From positions 124,001 to 188,000 of the IMG/VR virus record IMGVR_UViG_3300033388_007730: a stretch of 64,000 nt of DNA; one strand, 5' to 3'. Each line of letters opens with the position of its first letter. The first letter of the stretch is position 1. The stretch is from a virus. The position numbers and the translations under genes were made by a program. Under the pieces are notes generated by a model. It was not told where the DNA came from and searched no databases. It saw only the letters and a program-made list of their open reading frames with translations. Shown one piece after another: positions 41,406 to 49,512 of the stretch.

Positions 41406-42861
41406 AATATCAAAAAAACGGTGGTTTTCTGAGGTAGTTCTGTATAATATGCGGGAGTCTATAATAATTACGAATGTCGATGGAGTAATAATTTATGTGA
41501 ACAAAGCAACAGAAAAATTATTTGGTTATACTGAAAAAGAAATGATAAATCAGAAACCAATAATGGTTAATGCTGAACCTGATGCAGAGAAAATCCAGGA
41601 ATCTATTTTAGAGGCTATGCTATGTGATGGGGAATGGAAAGGGCAGTTGCTTAATAGGAAAAAAAATGGTGATTTATTCACAGTTGAATTAACAATATGT
41701 CTTCTAAAAGATCTATATGATAACTTAGTTGGTTTTATAGGATATCAAAAAGATGTGACAAAAGCACTTAAGGCATCCAAGAAGATAAAAGAGAGTGAAG
41801 AGAAGTTTAGAAAAATTTTTCAAAATTCTCCTATGGGTATGCACTTGTATCAATTAAACATGGATGATGAGTTAGTTTTAATAGACTCTAATCCTGCTGC
41901 TGATGATTTTACAGGTATTAACACTGTTGATTTTATCGGAAAAACTCTCGAAGAAGCTTTTCCAGTTTTAATCGGTACAGAGATTCATGAAAGATACAAA
42001 ATGGCAGCTTCTAAAGGTATCTCTTGGAATACATCTTCTTTTACATACAAAGATGAAAGAATAAATGGTATTTATGATATATGGGCATATCAAATTTCAC
42101 GTAATCGTGTATTAGTACAGTTTGTTGAAGTAGTTAAGAGAGAACACGTTGAAGAGGAATTAAGAAATAGAAATCAAGAGTTAGAACAATTCGCATATGT
42201 AGCTTCTCATGACCTACAAGAACCATTGAGAGTAGTATCTAATTATTGTGAGATGTTGAGTGATAAATGCAAAACTTGTCCAAGAAGAGATAAAGATACT
42301 GAAAAGTGGTTGGAATATATAACGGAAGCTATTGATAGAATGAAAAATTTAATAAGGGAGTTATTGGATTTTTCTAGGGTAGGAAGAAAAGATAAATCAT
42401 TTGAGAGTTGTAATATAGGAGACATAATAGAAGATGTTAAAGATGATTTCAAGATATTGATAAAAGAGACTGATGCTGTTATAAAAGTAGAAGAGAACAT
42501 GCCATCAATAAATTGTATCGAATTCAGAATTAGACAATTATTTTATAATTTGATAAGTAATGCTATAAAATTTAGGGGAAAGAAAAAACCGCATATAGAT
42601 ATAAGCTTTTATAAAGAAGATGACGAATATGTATTTTGTGTTAAAGATAATGGGATAGGAATTTCACCAAAATATTTTGATAGAATCTTTGGAATATTTA
42701 AGAGATTGTATTCTAGAGAAGAATATCCTGGTACAGGAATAGGTCTTGCTTTATGTAAGAAAATAGTAGAAACTCATAATGGCAGAATATGGGTTGATTC
42801 TAAAGAGAATAAAGGGGCTTCTTTTTATTTTACCCTTTCTACAGTATTAGAAAGTGATTAA
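41395..42861 (+). CDS. PAS-PAS sensor histidine kinase
   Basis: 488 residues, no transmembrane segment, so a cytosolic sensor. PAS 1 spans about 15-130 (IIITNVDGVIIYVNKATEKL, LVGFIGYQKDVT), PAS 2 about 140-245. The DHp helix has FAYVASHDLQEPLRVV with phosphoacceptor His272. The ATPase domain shows the N box (LFYNLISNAIKF, about 383), G boxes DNGIGIS and GTGIGLALC. All key residues are intact. Start is GTG 41395 (MKNKISKKRW); ATG is unavailable nearby. Two response regulators lie 2.3 kb downstream on the opposite strand. Confidence 0.9.
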   Translation: MKNKISKKRWFSEVVLYNMRESIIITNVDGVIIYVNKATEKLFGYTEKEMINQKPIMVNAEPDAEKIQESILEAMLCDGEWKGQLLNRKKNGDLFTVELTICLLKDLYDNLVGFIGYQKDVTKALKASKKIKESEEKFRKIFQNSPMGMHLYQLNMDDELVLIDSNPAADDFTGINTVDFIGKTLEEAFPVLIGTEIHERYKMAASKGISWNTSSFTYKDERINGIYDIWAYQISRNRVLVQFVEVVKREHVEEELRNRNQELEQFAYVASHDLQEPLRVVSNYCEMLSDKCKTCPRRDKDTEKWLEYITEAIDRMKNLIRELLDFSRVGRKDKSFESCNIGDIIEDVKDDFKILIKETDAVIKVEENMPSINCIEFRIRQLFYNLISNAIKFRGKKKPHIDISFYKEDDEYVFCVKDNGIGISPKYFDRIFGIFKRLYSREEYPGTGIGLALCKKIVETHNGRIWVDSKENKGASFYFTLSTVLESD

Positions 42862-42879
42862 AAAATATTATTTTTTTCT

Positions 42880-42907
42880 TTGAAAGTGATTATGAATATG
42901 GTATATT
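42880..42907 (+). promoter_or_regulatory. Phage promoter, TTGAAAGTGA class
   Basis: TTGAAA at 42880-42885 then GTGATTATG; 16-base spacer; TATATT at 42902-42907 with TG at 42899. It precedes a leader with AGTTTAG repeats. Confidence 0.78.
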
Positions 42908-42934
42908 AAAGATTAATTGCTTATTTTATCGATA

Positions 42935-42993
42935 AGTTTAGTAGTGTAGAGTAGAGTTTAGTAAAGCAAAGTTTAGTAAAGTTTAGAGTTTAG
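42935..42993 (+). repeat. Five AGTTTAG repeats in a leader
   Basis: AGTTTAG occurs at 42935, 42955, 42970, 42980 and 42987, some extended to AGTTTAGTAAAG. They fill the leader between the promoter and the ribosome binding site (TTTAGGAG) of gene 43004. They may bind a protein or stabilise the mRNA. Confidence 0.65.
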
Positions 42994-43003
42994 GAGATTC
43001 AAA

Positions 43004-43873
43004 ATGAGTTATGATCAAAAGATCAAGTCCGCGCGTCAAATCGTAGAAACCCACAATGAGAACGTAGATAATTTACATCAAGTGAATTTCGATCTGTTCA
43101 TCGCGACATTGAAAGAAATGGGTGGCACTTCCGAAGAAACCCTTAAAGCTTGTAGCTGGGAAGACTTGCAGGAATGTGGAGTTCCAAAACTTCTTGCAAG
43201 AAAATTCGCACATCTTTTCAGACAAGATAGCGACAAGGGTTTAACAAAGTCTGTTTATGTTTCTGATAAGAAAGCTAAGTCAATGACTATCAGTGAATTA
43301 TTGGAAAGATATAATCCAAGAGATATTAAAAATGCTGTTGGAAAAAGATTGGTAGATGTTTCTGATGGTAAGAGATGTATTGTTTTTGGTGACAATGGTA
43401 AAGTTAATGTAGCTGTTTCAGAAGGTCTTATCAATGATTCAATTGATGGTCACGATGAATTGACAAGTACATTCATCGATGGTATTCCAACTCCTGTTTA
43501 CAAAGTTGGAGAACGTCCTGATTGTTACACTGATGAAAATCCACTTTATCCTACAAGAGCATTAAGGTCTGGTGAGAACTGTGATCAGACTGGTCGCTCT
43601 TGGGATGGTATAGCTGTTGTTGTTCGTCAACTTCTTTATATAGCCAGGTCGCGAACAAATGAGTTGAAGATTAATTCTCTCGACGATGCTCATTCTGCTT
43701 TTGATAAAGCAGTGAGTGATAATGCTGAAAAGACAATCCGTCAGAGATATCCAAAAGCTTCATTGAAGTATGATGAATTATCATCAATTGGCAAACTTCC
43801 TGTCTTAAAGTTGAAGATTGGCAAAGAGTGTAGTCAAGCGAATGCACCTTTTGGTAAAAACAGAACTTTTTAA
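43004..43873 (+). CDS. Protein of unknown function, likely highly expressed
   Basis: 289 residues. The N-terminal segment FIATLKEMGGTSEETLKACSWEDLQECGVPKLLARKF resembles a small helical domain (about 25-65). No catalytic motif. Codon use and base composition are less AT-biased than in neighbouring genes, and it has its own promoter, a repeat leader, TTTAGGAG, and a terminator-like hairpin. This suggests high expression; a virion or DNA-associated protein is possible. Confidence 0.6.
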   Translation: MSYDQKIKSARQIVETHNENVDNLHQVNFDLFIATLKEMGGTSEETLKACSWEDLQECGVPKLLARKFAHLFRQDSDKGLTKSVYVSDKKAKSMTISELLERYNPRDIKNAVGKRLVDVSDGKRCIVFGDNGKVNVAVSEGLINDSIDGHDELTSTFIDGIPTPVYKVGERPDCYTDENPLYPTRALRSGENCDQTGRSWDGIAVVVRQLLYIARSRTNELKINSLDDAHSAFDKAVSDNAEKTIRQRYPKASLKYDELSSIGKLPVLKLKIGKECSQANAPFGKNRTF

Positions 43874-43886
43874 TGATATTAACTGT

Positions 43887-43918
43887 AGAGTAGGCGGAGA
43901 AAATCCGTCTACTCTTTA
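43887..43918 (+). terminator. Terminator-like hairpin
   Basis: AGAGTAGGCGGA (43887-43898) pairs with TCCGTCTACTCT (43904-43915), loop GAAAA, one wobble, then TTTATC. The T-run is short, so it may be a partial terminator or processing site between 43004 and 43936. Confidence 0.7.
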
Positions 43919-43935
43919 TCTTTGGAGAAAACAAA

Positions 43936-45138
43936 ATGAGCACAATAATGTCAGTAAATAATTTAGAAATGGATTTGCGTATTGCCCCCAAGTTGAGTAA
44001 AGTTACAGATGCAGCTGGAGAAGAGGTTGCTCAAGGATTACCATTTGGAGTACAAACAAAGGTAAATGCTGTTGATGAGTATCCTGGTTGTCCTGATAAT
44101 TGGATGAATGGCTCAAATATAGTTAGTAGCTATTTCCTTGGAGTGGAAGAAGAAAAAGGTATGTGGTTAAATTTTAATACTTGTACTTCTCACACTCACG
44201 ATGTAGCAGTAATTGTCAGTGTTCAGGGTATCAATCCTGTAACTGGTCAAAAGATGGTTGGGGAAAATTCTTTGAGGCTAGAGAAGTATCAGAGTAAATG
44301 TCCTATTCATGATATTGATTTTAAGCAGGACAGGTTCTGTGAAGAGTGTGGATACAAATGGCCTGCCCAGAATTATATAGCTACTACTGGGACTCCGTGG
44401 GGATTATTCTGGTTAGATGGATTTAGAAACTCAGATGGAGTTGTGAGACAATATATCTTTACAGAAGAAGAGATAAAAGGAGTTGCTTCTCAGATGATAG
44501 GAGATGATAGGGTATTCGCTATTGGAATTGCTTTTTATCTTAGTAAGGAACCTAAGCCTGTACCAGAGAGAAGAAGCATGATGAGAAGCATAATGAGAAG
44601 CAGTGATCCTTGTGGGCAGAGTATCAGCAACTATGCAGGTTCTCCACCAGCATATATGGGGTATATAGATGAATCTAATTTAACCCAAAAATGTTCAAAA
44701 ATTGGTAGTCAAGTACCTGCAGTAAATTTTAGTTGTTCTGTCGGTGCTAGTGCTAATGATGATTTAGAACCCGTCGCTGGTAATCTTTGTTCTCTTCAAG
44801 GAGTTATTACTCCAGATGCTGCTGTTGAAGAACAAACAGCTGGAGATATCATAACTTCTAATCTTTATACTACTAATATAGATGTTGTTGAAGAAGTAGT
44901 AGCAGATGAATCAGTTGAACCTGTGATCCCTGTTAAGAAGTTAGAGGTTGGTGCTGGAGCAATGATTAATCAAAAGATTTATGTTGATACCAAAGAGATG
45001 GATCATTGGGAAGATAAACCTGCTGGAATGATTTATATGAATTACTGTGATAAAGAAATTTTGAAAAACATTTTGGCAAAAGGTAGAAGGAAAGAGAAAA
45101 AAGAAGGGTTCATGGAAGAGATTAAAGTTGGTAGTTAA
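43936..45138 (+). CDS. Protein of unknown function with zinc ribbon
   Basis: 400 residues. Around residue 125 there is CPIHDIDFKQDRFCEECGYKWP, a zinc-ribbon-like motif, within beta-rich segments (GMWLNFNTCTSHTHDVAVIVS, GTPWGLFWLDGF). The middle has RRSMMRSIMRSS and a low-complexity acidic stretch near 290-330. Like its neighbour it appears well expressed. Possible virion or scaffold protein; no family assigned. Confidence 0.6.
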   Translation: MSTIMSVNNLEMDLRIAPKLSKVTDAAGEEVAQGLPFGVQTKVNAVDEYPGCPDNWMNGSNIVSSYFLGVEEEKGMWLNFNTCTSHTHDVAVIVSVQGINPVTGQKMVGENSLRLEKYQSKCPIHDIDFKQDRFCEECGYKWPAQNYIATTGTPWGLFWLDGFRNSDGVVRQYIFTEEEIKGVASQMIGDDRVFAIGIAFYLSKEPKPVPERRSMMRSIMRSSDPCGQSISNYAGSPPAYMGYIDESNLTQKCSKIGSQVPAVNFSCSVGASANDDLEPVAGNLCSLQGVITPDAAVEEQTAGDIITSNLYTTNIDVVEEVVADESVEPVIPVKKLEVGAGAMINQKIYVDTKEMDHWEDKPAGMIYMNYCDKEILKNILAKGRRKEKKEGFMEEIKVGS

Positions 45139-45142
45139 TTAT

Positions 45143-45187
45143 AATATCCCCCAACATTCATTGTGATATTGGGGGATATTTTTTTAT
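45143..45187. terminator. Bidirectional terminator
   Basis: AATATCCCCCAA (45143-45154) and TTGGGGGATATT (45169-45180) pair perfectly, with T-runs to the right and an A/T-rich stretch to the left. It separates convergent genes, ending both the 43936 transcript and the response regulator transcript. Confidence 0.88.
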
Positions 45188-45597
45188 ATAGCTTTAAGTG
45201 TTTTTACTCTTTTTCTGCCATAAGTGGCACATCTTATGGCTCTTGTTAAGTCTTCATGTTTAACTTCATCTTTGATAAGGAAATCTTTTATTCCTAATGA
45301 GAATGCTTTTATTCCTAGACTATAATCTTCTAATCCGGTAAGAATTATTATAGGTATTTTTTTATTTTTTTGTTCTAAGAATTTATTAACTTCATTAATA
45401 GTATCTAATCCGTCTGTTTCAGGAAGGACTAAATCTAATATAATAACATCATATTCATTTTTTCCCAATTTTTCTAATGCTGCTTTTAAACAATCGCTTT
45501 CATCAGCAGTCATATCTGGAATTAGATTGGTTTGATTAATCCTTGTTATTGCTATATCTCTGTCTTCTTTACTATCATCTATAACTAGTACTTTCAT
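45184..45597 (-). CDS. Single-domain response regulator (CheY-like)
   Basis: 137 residues, only a receiver domain. VLVIDDSKED holds the acidic pair, DVIILDLVLPETDG the phosphoacceptor Asp55, ILTGLED the Thr, and LIKDE the conserved Lys. There is no output domain, so it acts by protein contact. It lies 10 bases downstream of the other receiver gene on the minus strand. The likely partner is the histidine kinase at 41395. Confidence 0.9.
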   Translation of the reverse strand: MKVLVIDDSKEDRDIAITRINQTNLIPDMTADESDCLKAALEKLGKNEYDVIILDLVLPETDGLDTINEVNKFLEQKNKKIPIIILTGLEDYSLGIKAFSLGIKDFLIKDEVKHEDLTRAIRCATYGRKRVKTLKAI

Positions 45598-45607
45598 TTT
45601 ACTCTCA

Positions 45608-46081
45608 CTATTTTATGTTGTCATTTTTTATGATATATAAATTTCCAGCGTTTGGGAGAACGGATGTTTTAAGCCAATACTCACCCATAGTTGCTATTTT
45701 TTCAAATAAGTTTTTAGTGCTAAAACTTTTTACTATGTATGAATTAGCATAAGCATCATATGATTTTTGGATATCTTCTTCTTCGCTAGAGTTACTGAAC
45801 ATTATAACTGGAATTACTTTATATTTTTTATCATTTTTTATTTTTTTTAATAGTTCATAACCGCCTATTTTTGGGAGATTTATATCTAGTATTATAAGAT
45901 CAGGGGTTTTTGCTTCTTTAAATTTATTTTTCTTAAATATGTATTCTAGGGCAGTTTGTCCATTTGAAATGTTAGTTATCTCTAATTTTATATCAGGGAT
46001 TCTGTGGAGAGCAGTATCTAATAAGGTGAAATCTGGCTCGTTATCTTCTATAGAAAGTATATTAAATGTAGTGTCTGTCAT
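45608..46081 (-). CDS. Single-domain response regulator (Rcp1-like)
   Basis: 157 residues. ILSIEDNEPD is the acidic pocket, DLIILDINLPKIGG carries phosphoacceptor Asp66, VIMFSNSSEEED the Ser/Thr position, and IVKSFS the Lys. The inserted loop before the phosphoacceptor strand (KKNKFKEAKTPD) is characteristic of Rcp1-type regulators that pair with phytochrome-like PAS kinases, which fits the kinase at 41395. First gene of a two-gene minus-strand unit. Confidence 0.9.
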   Translation of the reverse strand: MTDTTFNILSIEDNEPDFTLLDTALHRIPDIKLEITNISNGQTALEYIFKKNKFKEAKTPDLIILDINLPKIGGYELLKKIKNDKKYKVIPVIMFSNSSEEEDIQKSYDAYANSYIVKSFSTKNLFEKIATMGEYWLKTSVLPNAGNLYIIKNDNIK

Positions 46082-46154
46082 TGTTTATCCTTTATAGACG
46101 CAAAAAAAATAGCATTATATATATATATTATGAATTTATTTTCTATTTCCTTTG

Positions 46155-46183
46155 TGGAAAAGTGAAAAATAATATGGTAAAAT
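46155..46183 (+). promoter_or_regulatory. Phage promoter, TTGAAAGTGA variant
   Basis: TGGAAA at 46155-46160, then AGTGAAAAAT; 17-base spacer; TAAAAT at 46178-46183 with TG at 46175. It precedes thyX by 44 bases. Confidence 0.65.
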
Positions 46184-46226
46184 AGCGGTATGATTGTAAA
46201 AAGAGATTATTTTTGGAGAAAAGTAG

Positions 46227-47117
46227 ATGAAAGATGTTATTTTTGAGAAGTATGGGGCTTATGAGCCACAAATTGAATGTTTAGATATGGGATTTGTAAA
46301 ACTGTTAGATTGTATGCCAAGAGTATTGAGAGAAGAGGAAGATACTGCTGATTATGCGATAGGAGAAGCAGCCAGGCAAAGTTATAAAAGAGAGACAAAG
46401 ACAGTAGCAGATGATAAGACACTAATAAGATATTTAATGAGGCATACTCACACAAGCCCATTGGAGATGATAGAGTTTAAGTTCCATTGTAAATTACCTA
46501 TTTTTGTGGCGAGAGAAATGATACGTCATAGAACTGCTAATGTGAATGAGCTTAGTGGTAGATATTCTGAGATGCCAGAAGAATATTATATTCCAGGGGA
46601 GCTTAGAGTACAATCTTTAATAAATACACAAGGCTCTGAAGGATCTATTAGTGAAGGTTCAGTAGAGATGACAAAGGGTTTTATGAGATTACAATCTCAA
46701 GATGCTTTTAAATTCTATTATAGACTATTAGAGCAAGGTGTGGCAAGAGAACAGGCAAGAATAGTTTTGCCTCTTTCAACTTATACTGAGTGGTACTGGA
46801 AGATTGATTTACACAATTTACTTCATTTCCTTAATTTAAGATGTGATCACCATGCTCAACAGGAGATTAGAGTTTATGCTGATGCTATTCTGGATCTAAT
46901 TAAGCCTATAGTTCCTTGGACTGTATCAGCCTGGGAAGATTATAGTCCTTATCGCGGTGGAATGATATTAACCAGATTTGAGGTAGAGGCTATAAGGAAA
47001 AGGTGCTATAATACTAATACCATCGTTTCGGATATTGAGTCTTCAAATAAATTAGAACAGAGGGAATGGCAAGAAAAGGCTAAAAGACTGGGATTGGATG
47101 ATAATAGTCATCCATAG
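46227..47117 (+). CDS. thyX: FAD-dependent thymidylate synthase
   Basis: 296 residues. The ThyX signature RHRTANVNELSGRY begins at about residue 100, and the rest of the fold is recognisable: AARQSYKRETKT, LMRHTHTSPLEMIEF, and near the C-terminus LHNLLHFLNLRCDHHAQ. It makes dTMP from dUMP with methylene-THF and NADPH via FAD. It complements the dCMP deaminase and dNMP kinase in this window. GGAGAAAAGTAG precedes the ATG. Confidence 0.96.
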   Translation: MKDVIFEKYGAYEPQIECLDMGFVKLLDCMPRVLREEEDTADYAIGEAARQSYKRETKTVADDKTLIRYLMRHTHTSPLEMIEFKFHCKLPIFVAREMIRHRTANVNELSGRYSEMPEEYYIPGELRVQSLINTQGSEGSISEGSVEMTKGFMRLQSQDAFKFYYRLLEQGVAREQARIVLPLSTYTEWYWKIDLHNLLHFLNLRCDHHAQQEIRVYADAILDLIKPIVPWTVSAWEDYSPYRGGMILTRFEVEAIRKRCYNTNTIVSDIESSNKLEQREWQEKAKRLGLDDNSHP

Positions 47118-47132
47118 TAAAGGCATAGTTAT

Positions 47133-48221
47133 ATGAAAATATTAGATTTTTCTAATAGTCGTAGAAGTTTTTTAATGTCCAAAAGAATGCCTGCTAAAGA
47201 TTATTTTTTCTTTTTAAACGGAGAGAAAATGAATTTTTTTAGAGAAAGGGAATCTCATGTTGAAGATATTAAATATTTTTGTCCAGAAATCCTTAAGAAC
47301 AAAATAAATACAATGAATGAAATAGAGAGACATTCTGATGCTGATATTTTGTTATTAAACGATATGACAATTATAAATAAAAAACATAGTAATGATATAG
47401 TTAATTTTTTAAATAAATTTAAAGGCAAAATAGTTGCTATAGGTTATTCTTGGGATTTTGTTATTGATTGCCCTCAAAATAATAATCAACTAAAAAGAGA
47501 AATCGATGCTCTAGCCGTAGCTGGTCCATCTTCTTTATGTAAAGTGCAAGCATTTCCTTATAGCCAATCAGAATTAGATGTTCTGCATAGAGATGTCAAC
47601 AATGTTTTTGTAAATAAAAATGATGTTATAAAAAAATATAAATTGCCTAGTAATAAAAAATATGTATTAATAACAGTTGCATTTCAGAGAGAACATGAAA
47701 ATTATCTTAAAGATCTTAGACTATTTGAAAAAAAAATAGTGAAATTCATTAAATATATAAAAAATTATGATAACATTTATACTATATGGAAGATAAAAGA
47801 AAAACAAAAAGATTTTGTTAAAATTGTAAAAATTATTTTAAAAAGTCAAAAATTTGATAATTTTTTTGTATTCTCAAATGTTTACGATGACGGGTATGAA
47901 AGGTGGCATCGTCGTTTTATTTCTCCAATTAATGAATTATCTTCTGTGATATCTTGTCATATTAATTTATCTTCAATATCTTTTTCACATATAGAAATAG
48001 CAGTTGCTGGCATACCAACTTATTCTTTTAATGGAGATAATGTTGAAATGCCTTATAATCCAGAATGTATTAAAGACATGTTTAATACATTTTGGGATAA
48101 AAAGTCTATTAGCAATTGTTATGGAAATAAAGATATTTGTATAGATAGGTCTTTAATAATGCCTATTATTGATAGAAATTTTTTCACTGACAACCTAATA
48201 AAAAATCTATTGACATTATAG
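47133..48221 (+). CDS. Possible GT-B glycosyl- or glycerophosphotransferase-like protein
   Basis: 362 residues. A central VLITVAFQREHENYLKDL segment and FVFSNVYDDGYERWHR could correspond to the two Rossmann halves of a GT-B enzyme, with SFSHIEIAVAGIPTYSFNGD resembling the nucleotide-sugar-binding end. The match is weak and the protein is AT-rich with many Asn/Lys. An overlapping promoter sits in its last codons. Confidence 0.5.
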   Translation: MKILDFSNSRRSFLMSKRMPAKDYFFFLNGEKMNFFRERESHVEDIKYFCPEILKNKINTMNEIERHSDADILLLNDMTIINKKHSNDIVNFLNKFKGKIVAIGYSWDFVIDCPQNNNQLKREIDALAVAGPSSLCKVQAFPYSQSELDVLHRDVNNVFVNKNDVIKKYKLPSNKKYVLITVAFQREHENYLKDLRLFEKKIVKFIKYIKNYDNIYTIWKIKEKQKDFVKIVKIILKSQKFDNFFVFSNVYDDGYERWHRRFISPINELSSVISCHINLSSISFSHIEIAVAGIPTYSFNGDNVEMPYNPECIKDMFNTFWDKKSISNCYGNKDICIDRSLIMPIIDRNFFTDNLIKNLLTL

Positions 48222-48239
48222 AAATATGTGGTATAATAT
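48212..48239 (+). promoter_or_regulatory. Consensus sigma-70 promoter
   Basis: TTGACA at 48212-48217, 16-base spacer, TATAAT at 48234-48239 with TGG directly upstream. This is a perfect consensus and lacks the GTGA block. It drives the zinc-ribbon gene block at 48245, leaving essentially no leader. Confidence 0.85.
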
Positions 48240-48244
48240 CTGAT

Positions 48245-48571
48245 ATGAGTGATACGTATGGAATAAATGAAGGAATATCTCGTTTTGAGATAATGGATCT
48301 CTGGACTGATGAAGAAAGAGAAAAATTAGAGTCAGATAGAGAAGAAAAAAGAGAAAAGTTACAATCAGACAGAGAAGAAGCAGGTTGTTGCGAGTATTGT
48401 GGATCTAAAAATAACCCACATTGGGTTCCATCTATGACGAGATATCATTGGGATAAGTACAAAAAATTGGAAGATCCTAACAGAGACTTATTTTATTGTG
48501 ATGAGTGTGAAGAGTATCATATGGAGTATTGGAATAACATGTGGGAAGAGTATAGTGCTTCGAGGTGGTGA
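48245..48571 (+). CDS. Zinc-ribbon protein with RFEIMDL motif
   Basis: 108 residues. ISRFEIMDLW near residue 12 is followed by a charged helix with a duplicated REEKREKLQSDREE stretch, and a ribbon with CCEYCGSK and FYCDECEEYHMEYWN. It is a paralogue of 48865. With the TSS about 6 bases from the ATG, it may be translated from a nearly leaderless mRNA. Confidence 0.7.
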   Translation: MSDTYGINEGISRFEIMDLWTDEEREKLESDREEKREKLQSDREEAGCCEYCGSKNNPHWVPSMTRYHWDKYKKLEDPNRDLFYCDECEEYHMEYWNNMWEEYSASRW

Positions 48572-48572
48572 A

Positions 48573-48791
48573 ATGGATAAAATAATAGTTGTACATGATA
48601 AAAATTCAGAATATGATGCATCACCGTTTCATGATGTTCCATATGAGAAATTAAATTTTTCTGTTAAAATTAATGCTCATTTGATAGTATATGTTTCTGA
48701 ACAGAATCAAGAAGTGACTATAATTAAAAATAGATGGGGATCGAATGATGATCCTAAGATAATTAGTTTTTTGAAAATTTTTACGAGATAG
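48573..48791 (+). CDS. Small protein that may be extended by a -1 frameshift
   Basis: 72 residues in the zero frame (MDKIIVVHDKNSEYDASPFH onward), starting after AGGTGG and one base past the previous stop. Near the end, AGT TTT TTG presents the heptamer T TTT TTG (48767-48773). Slipping back one base reads a further 31 codons (ENFYEIENSPPIEEEIEP...NRFEMMDFE) to TGA at 48866, which overlaps the next ATG. The extension carries the RFEMMDF motif found in neighbours, so it was coding at least recently. Confidence 0.6.
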   Translation: MDKIIVVHDKNSEYDASPFHDVPYEKLNFSVKINAHLIVYVSEQNQEVTIIKNRWGSNDDPKIISFLKIFTR

Positions 48792-48864
48792 AAAATTCTC
48801 CTCCGATTGAAGAAGAGATAGAACCAGAAATTCCAGTTAATAGATTTGAGATGATGGATTTTGA

Positions 48865-49227
48865 ATGAGTAAACATAATGAACAATTTAGATTTGATATA
48901 ATAGATTTTGGAGATGATATAGAAAATGCTTATCAGGCAAAATTAGAGAGAGAAGAGAAAAAGAGAGTAGAGAAAGTTGTTAGATTAGCAACGGATTGTA
49001 AACGCAAGGTAGAAGAAAAAGGAGTTTGTGAGGGTTGTGGCGGGAAAGAGAAATTGAGATGGGTTTGTAACGAAGAAGCCTACTTATGTTATGATTGTTA
49101 TTATAAAGGTATGCGACAGTGGGAAGATCTTTGTTGCTCTCATGGTCGTAGCGCCGAAGATATTCCTGGTTTTATATATGATGATGAATGGGAGTATCTT
49201 TGGGAAAAAGAGCAAAAAAAAACTTAA
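48865..49227 (+). CDS. Zinc-ribbon protein with RFDIIDF motif
   Basis: 120 residues. QFRFDIIDFGDD near the N-terminus, then a charged helix with KLEREEKKRVEKVVRLA, and CEGCGGKEKLRWV with CYDCYYKGMRQWE. It is a paralogue of 48245. The ribbon probably binds zinc and a nucleic acid or protein. ATG overlaps the extended frame of 48573 by 4 bases (ATGA). Confidence 0.7.
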   Translation: MSKHNEQFRFDIIDFGDDIENAYQAKLEREEKKRVEKVVRLATDCKRKVEEKGVCEGCGGKEKLRWVCNEEAYLCYDCYYKGMRQWEDLCCSHGRSAEDIPGFIYDDEWEYLWEKEQKKT

Positions 49228-49280
49228 AAAGAGTTAAGTATACTTGACGCATTTGAAGTATTTGAAAAGGATCTAGGAAT

Positions 49281-49511
49281 ATGAGTAAAATAGAAGAAAT
49301 AGAAAAAGAGAATGTAGCTTTAAGAGGATGTATAGATTCTGCTTTAATGACATTAGCAGATTATGATGGATACAGAGAAGCAGAAGGTTTGATGGGACTT
49401 ATAGATGATGTTGTTGAGACTTTACAATCTGGTTGTTCAAATAGAATAGTAGATTTTGAGAGCAGGAAAGTTTGTCCTTTGTGTTTTCAAAGATTAAAGA
49501 AAGAAGAGTAA
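49281..49511 (+). CDS. Small coiled-coil/zinc-knuckle protein
   Basis: 76 residues with an N-terminal helix (EEIEKENVALRGCIDS) and a C-terminal CPLCFQRLKKEE. The latter may be half of a zinc site completed by dimerisation. AAAAGGATCTAGGAAT precedes the ATG. Function unknown. Confidence 0.65.
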   Translation: MSKIEEIEKENVALRGCIDSALMTLADYDGYREAEGLMGLIDDVVETLQSGCSNRIVDFESRKVCPLCFQRLKKEE

Positions 49512-49512
49512 A

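Noticed and set aside
42935-42993. CRISPR or transposon end repeats
   Set aside because: Units are 7-12 bases with irregular short spacing and no cas genes or transposase nearby.
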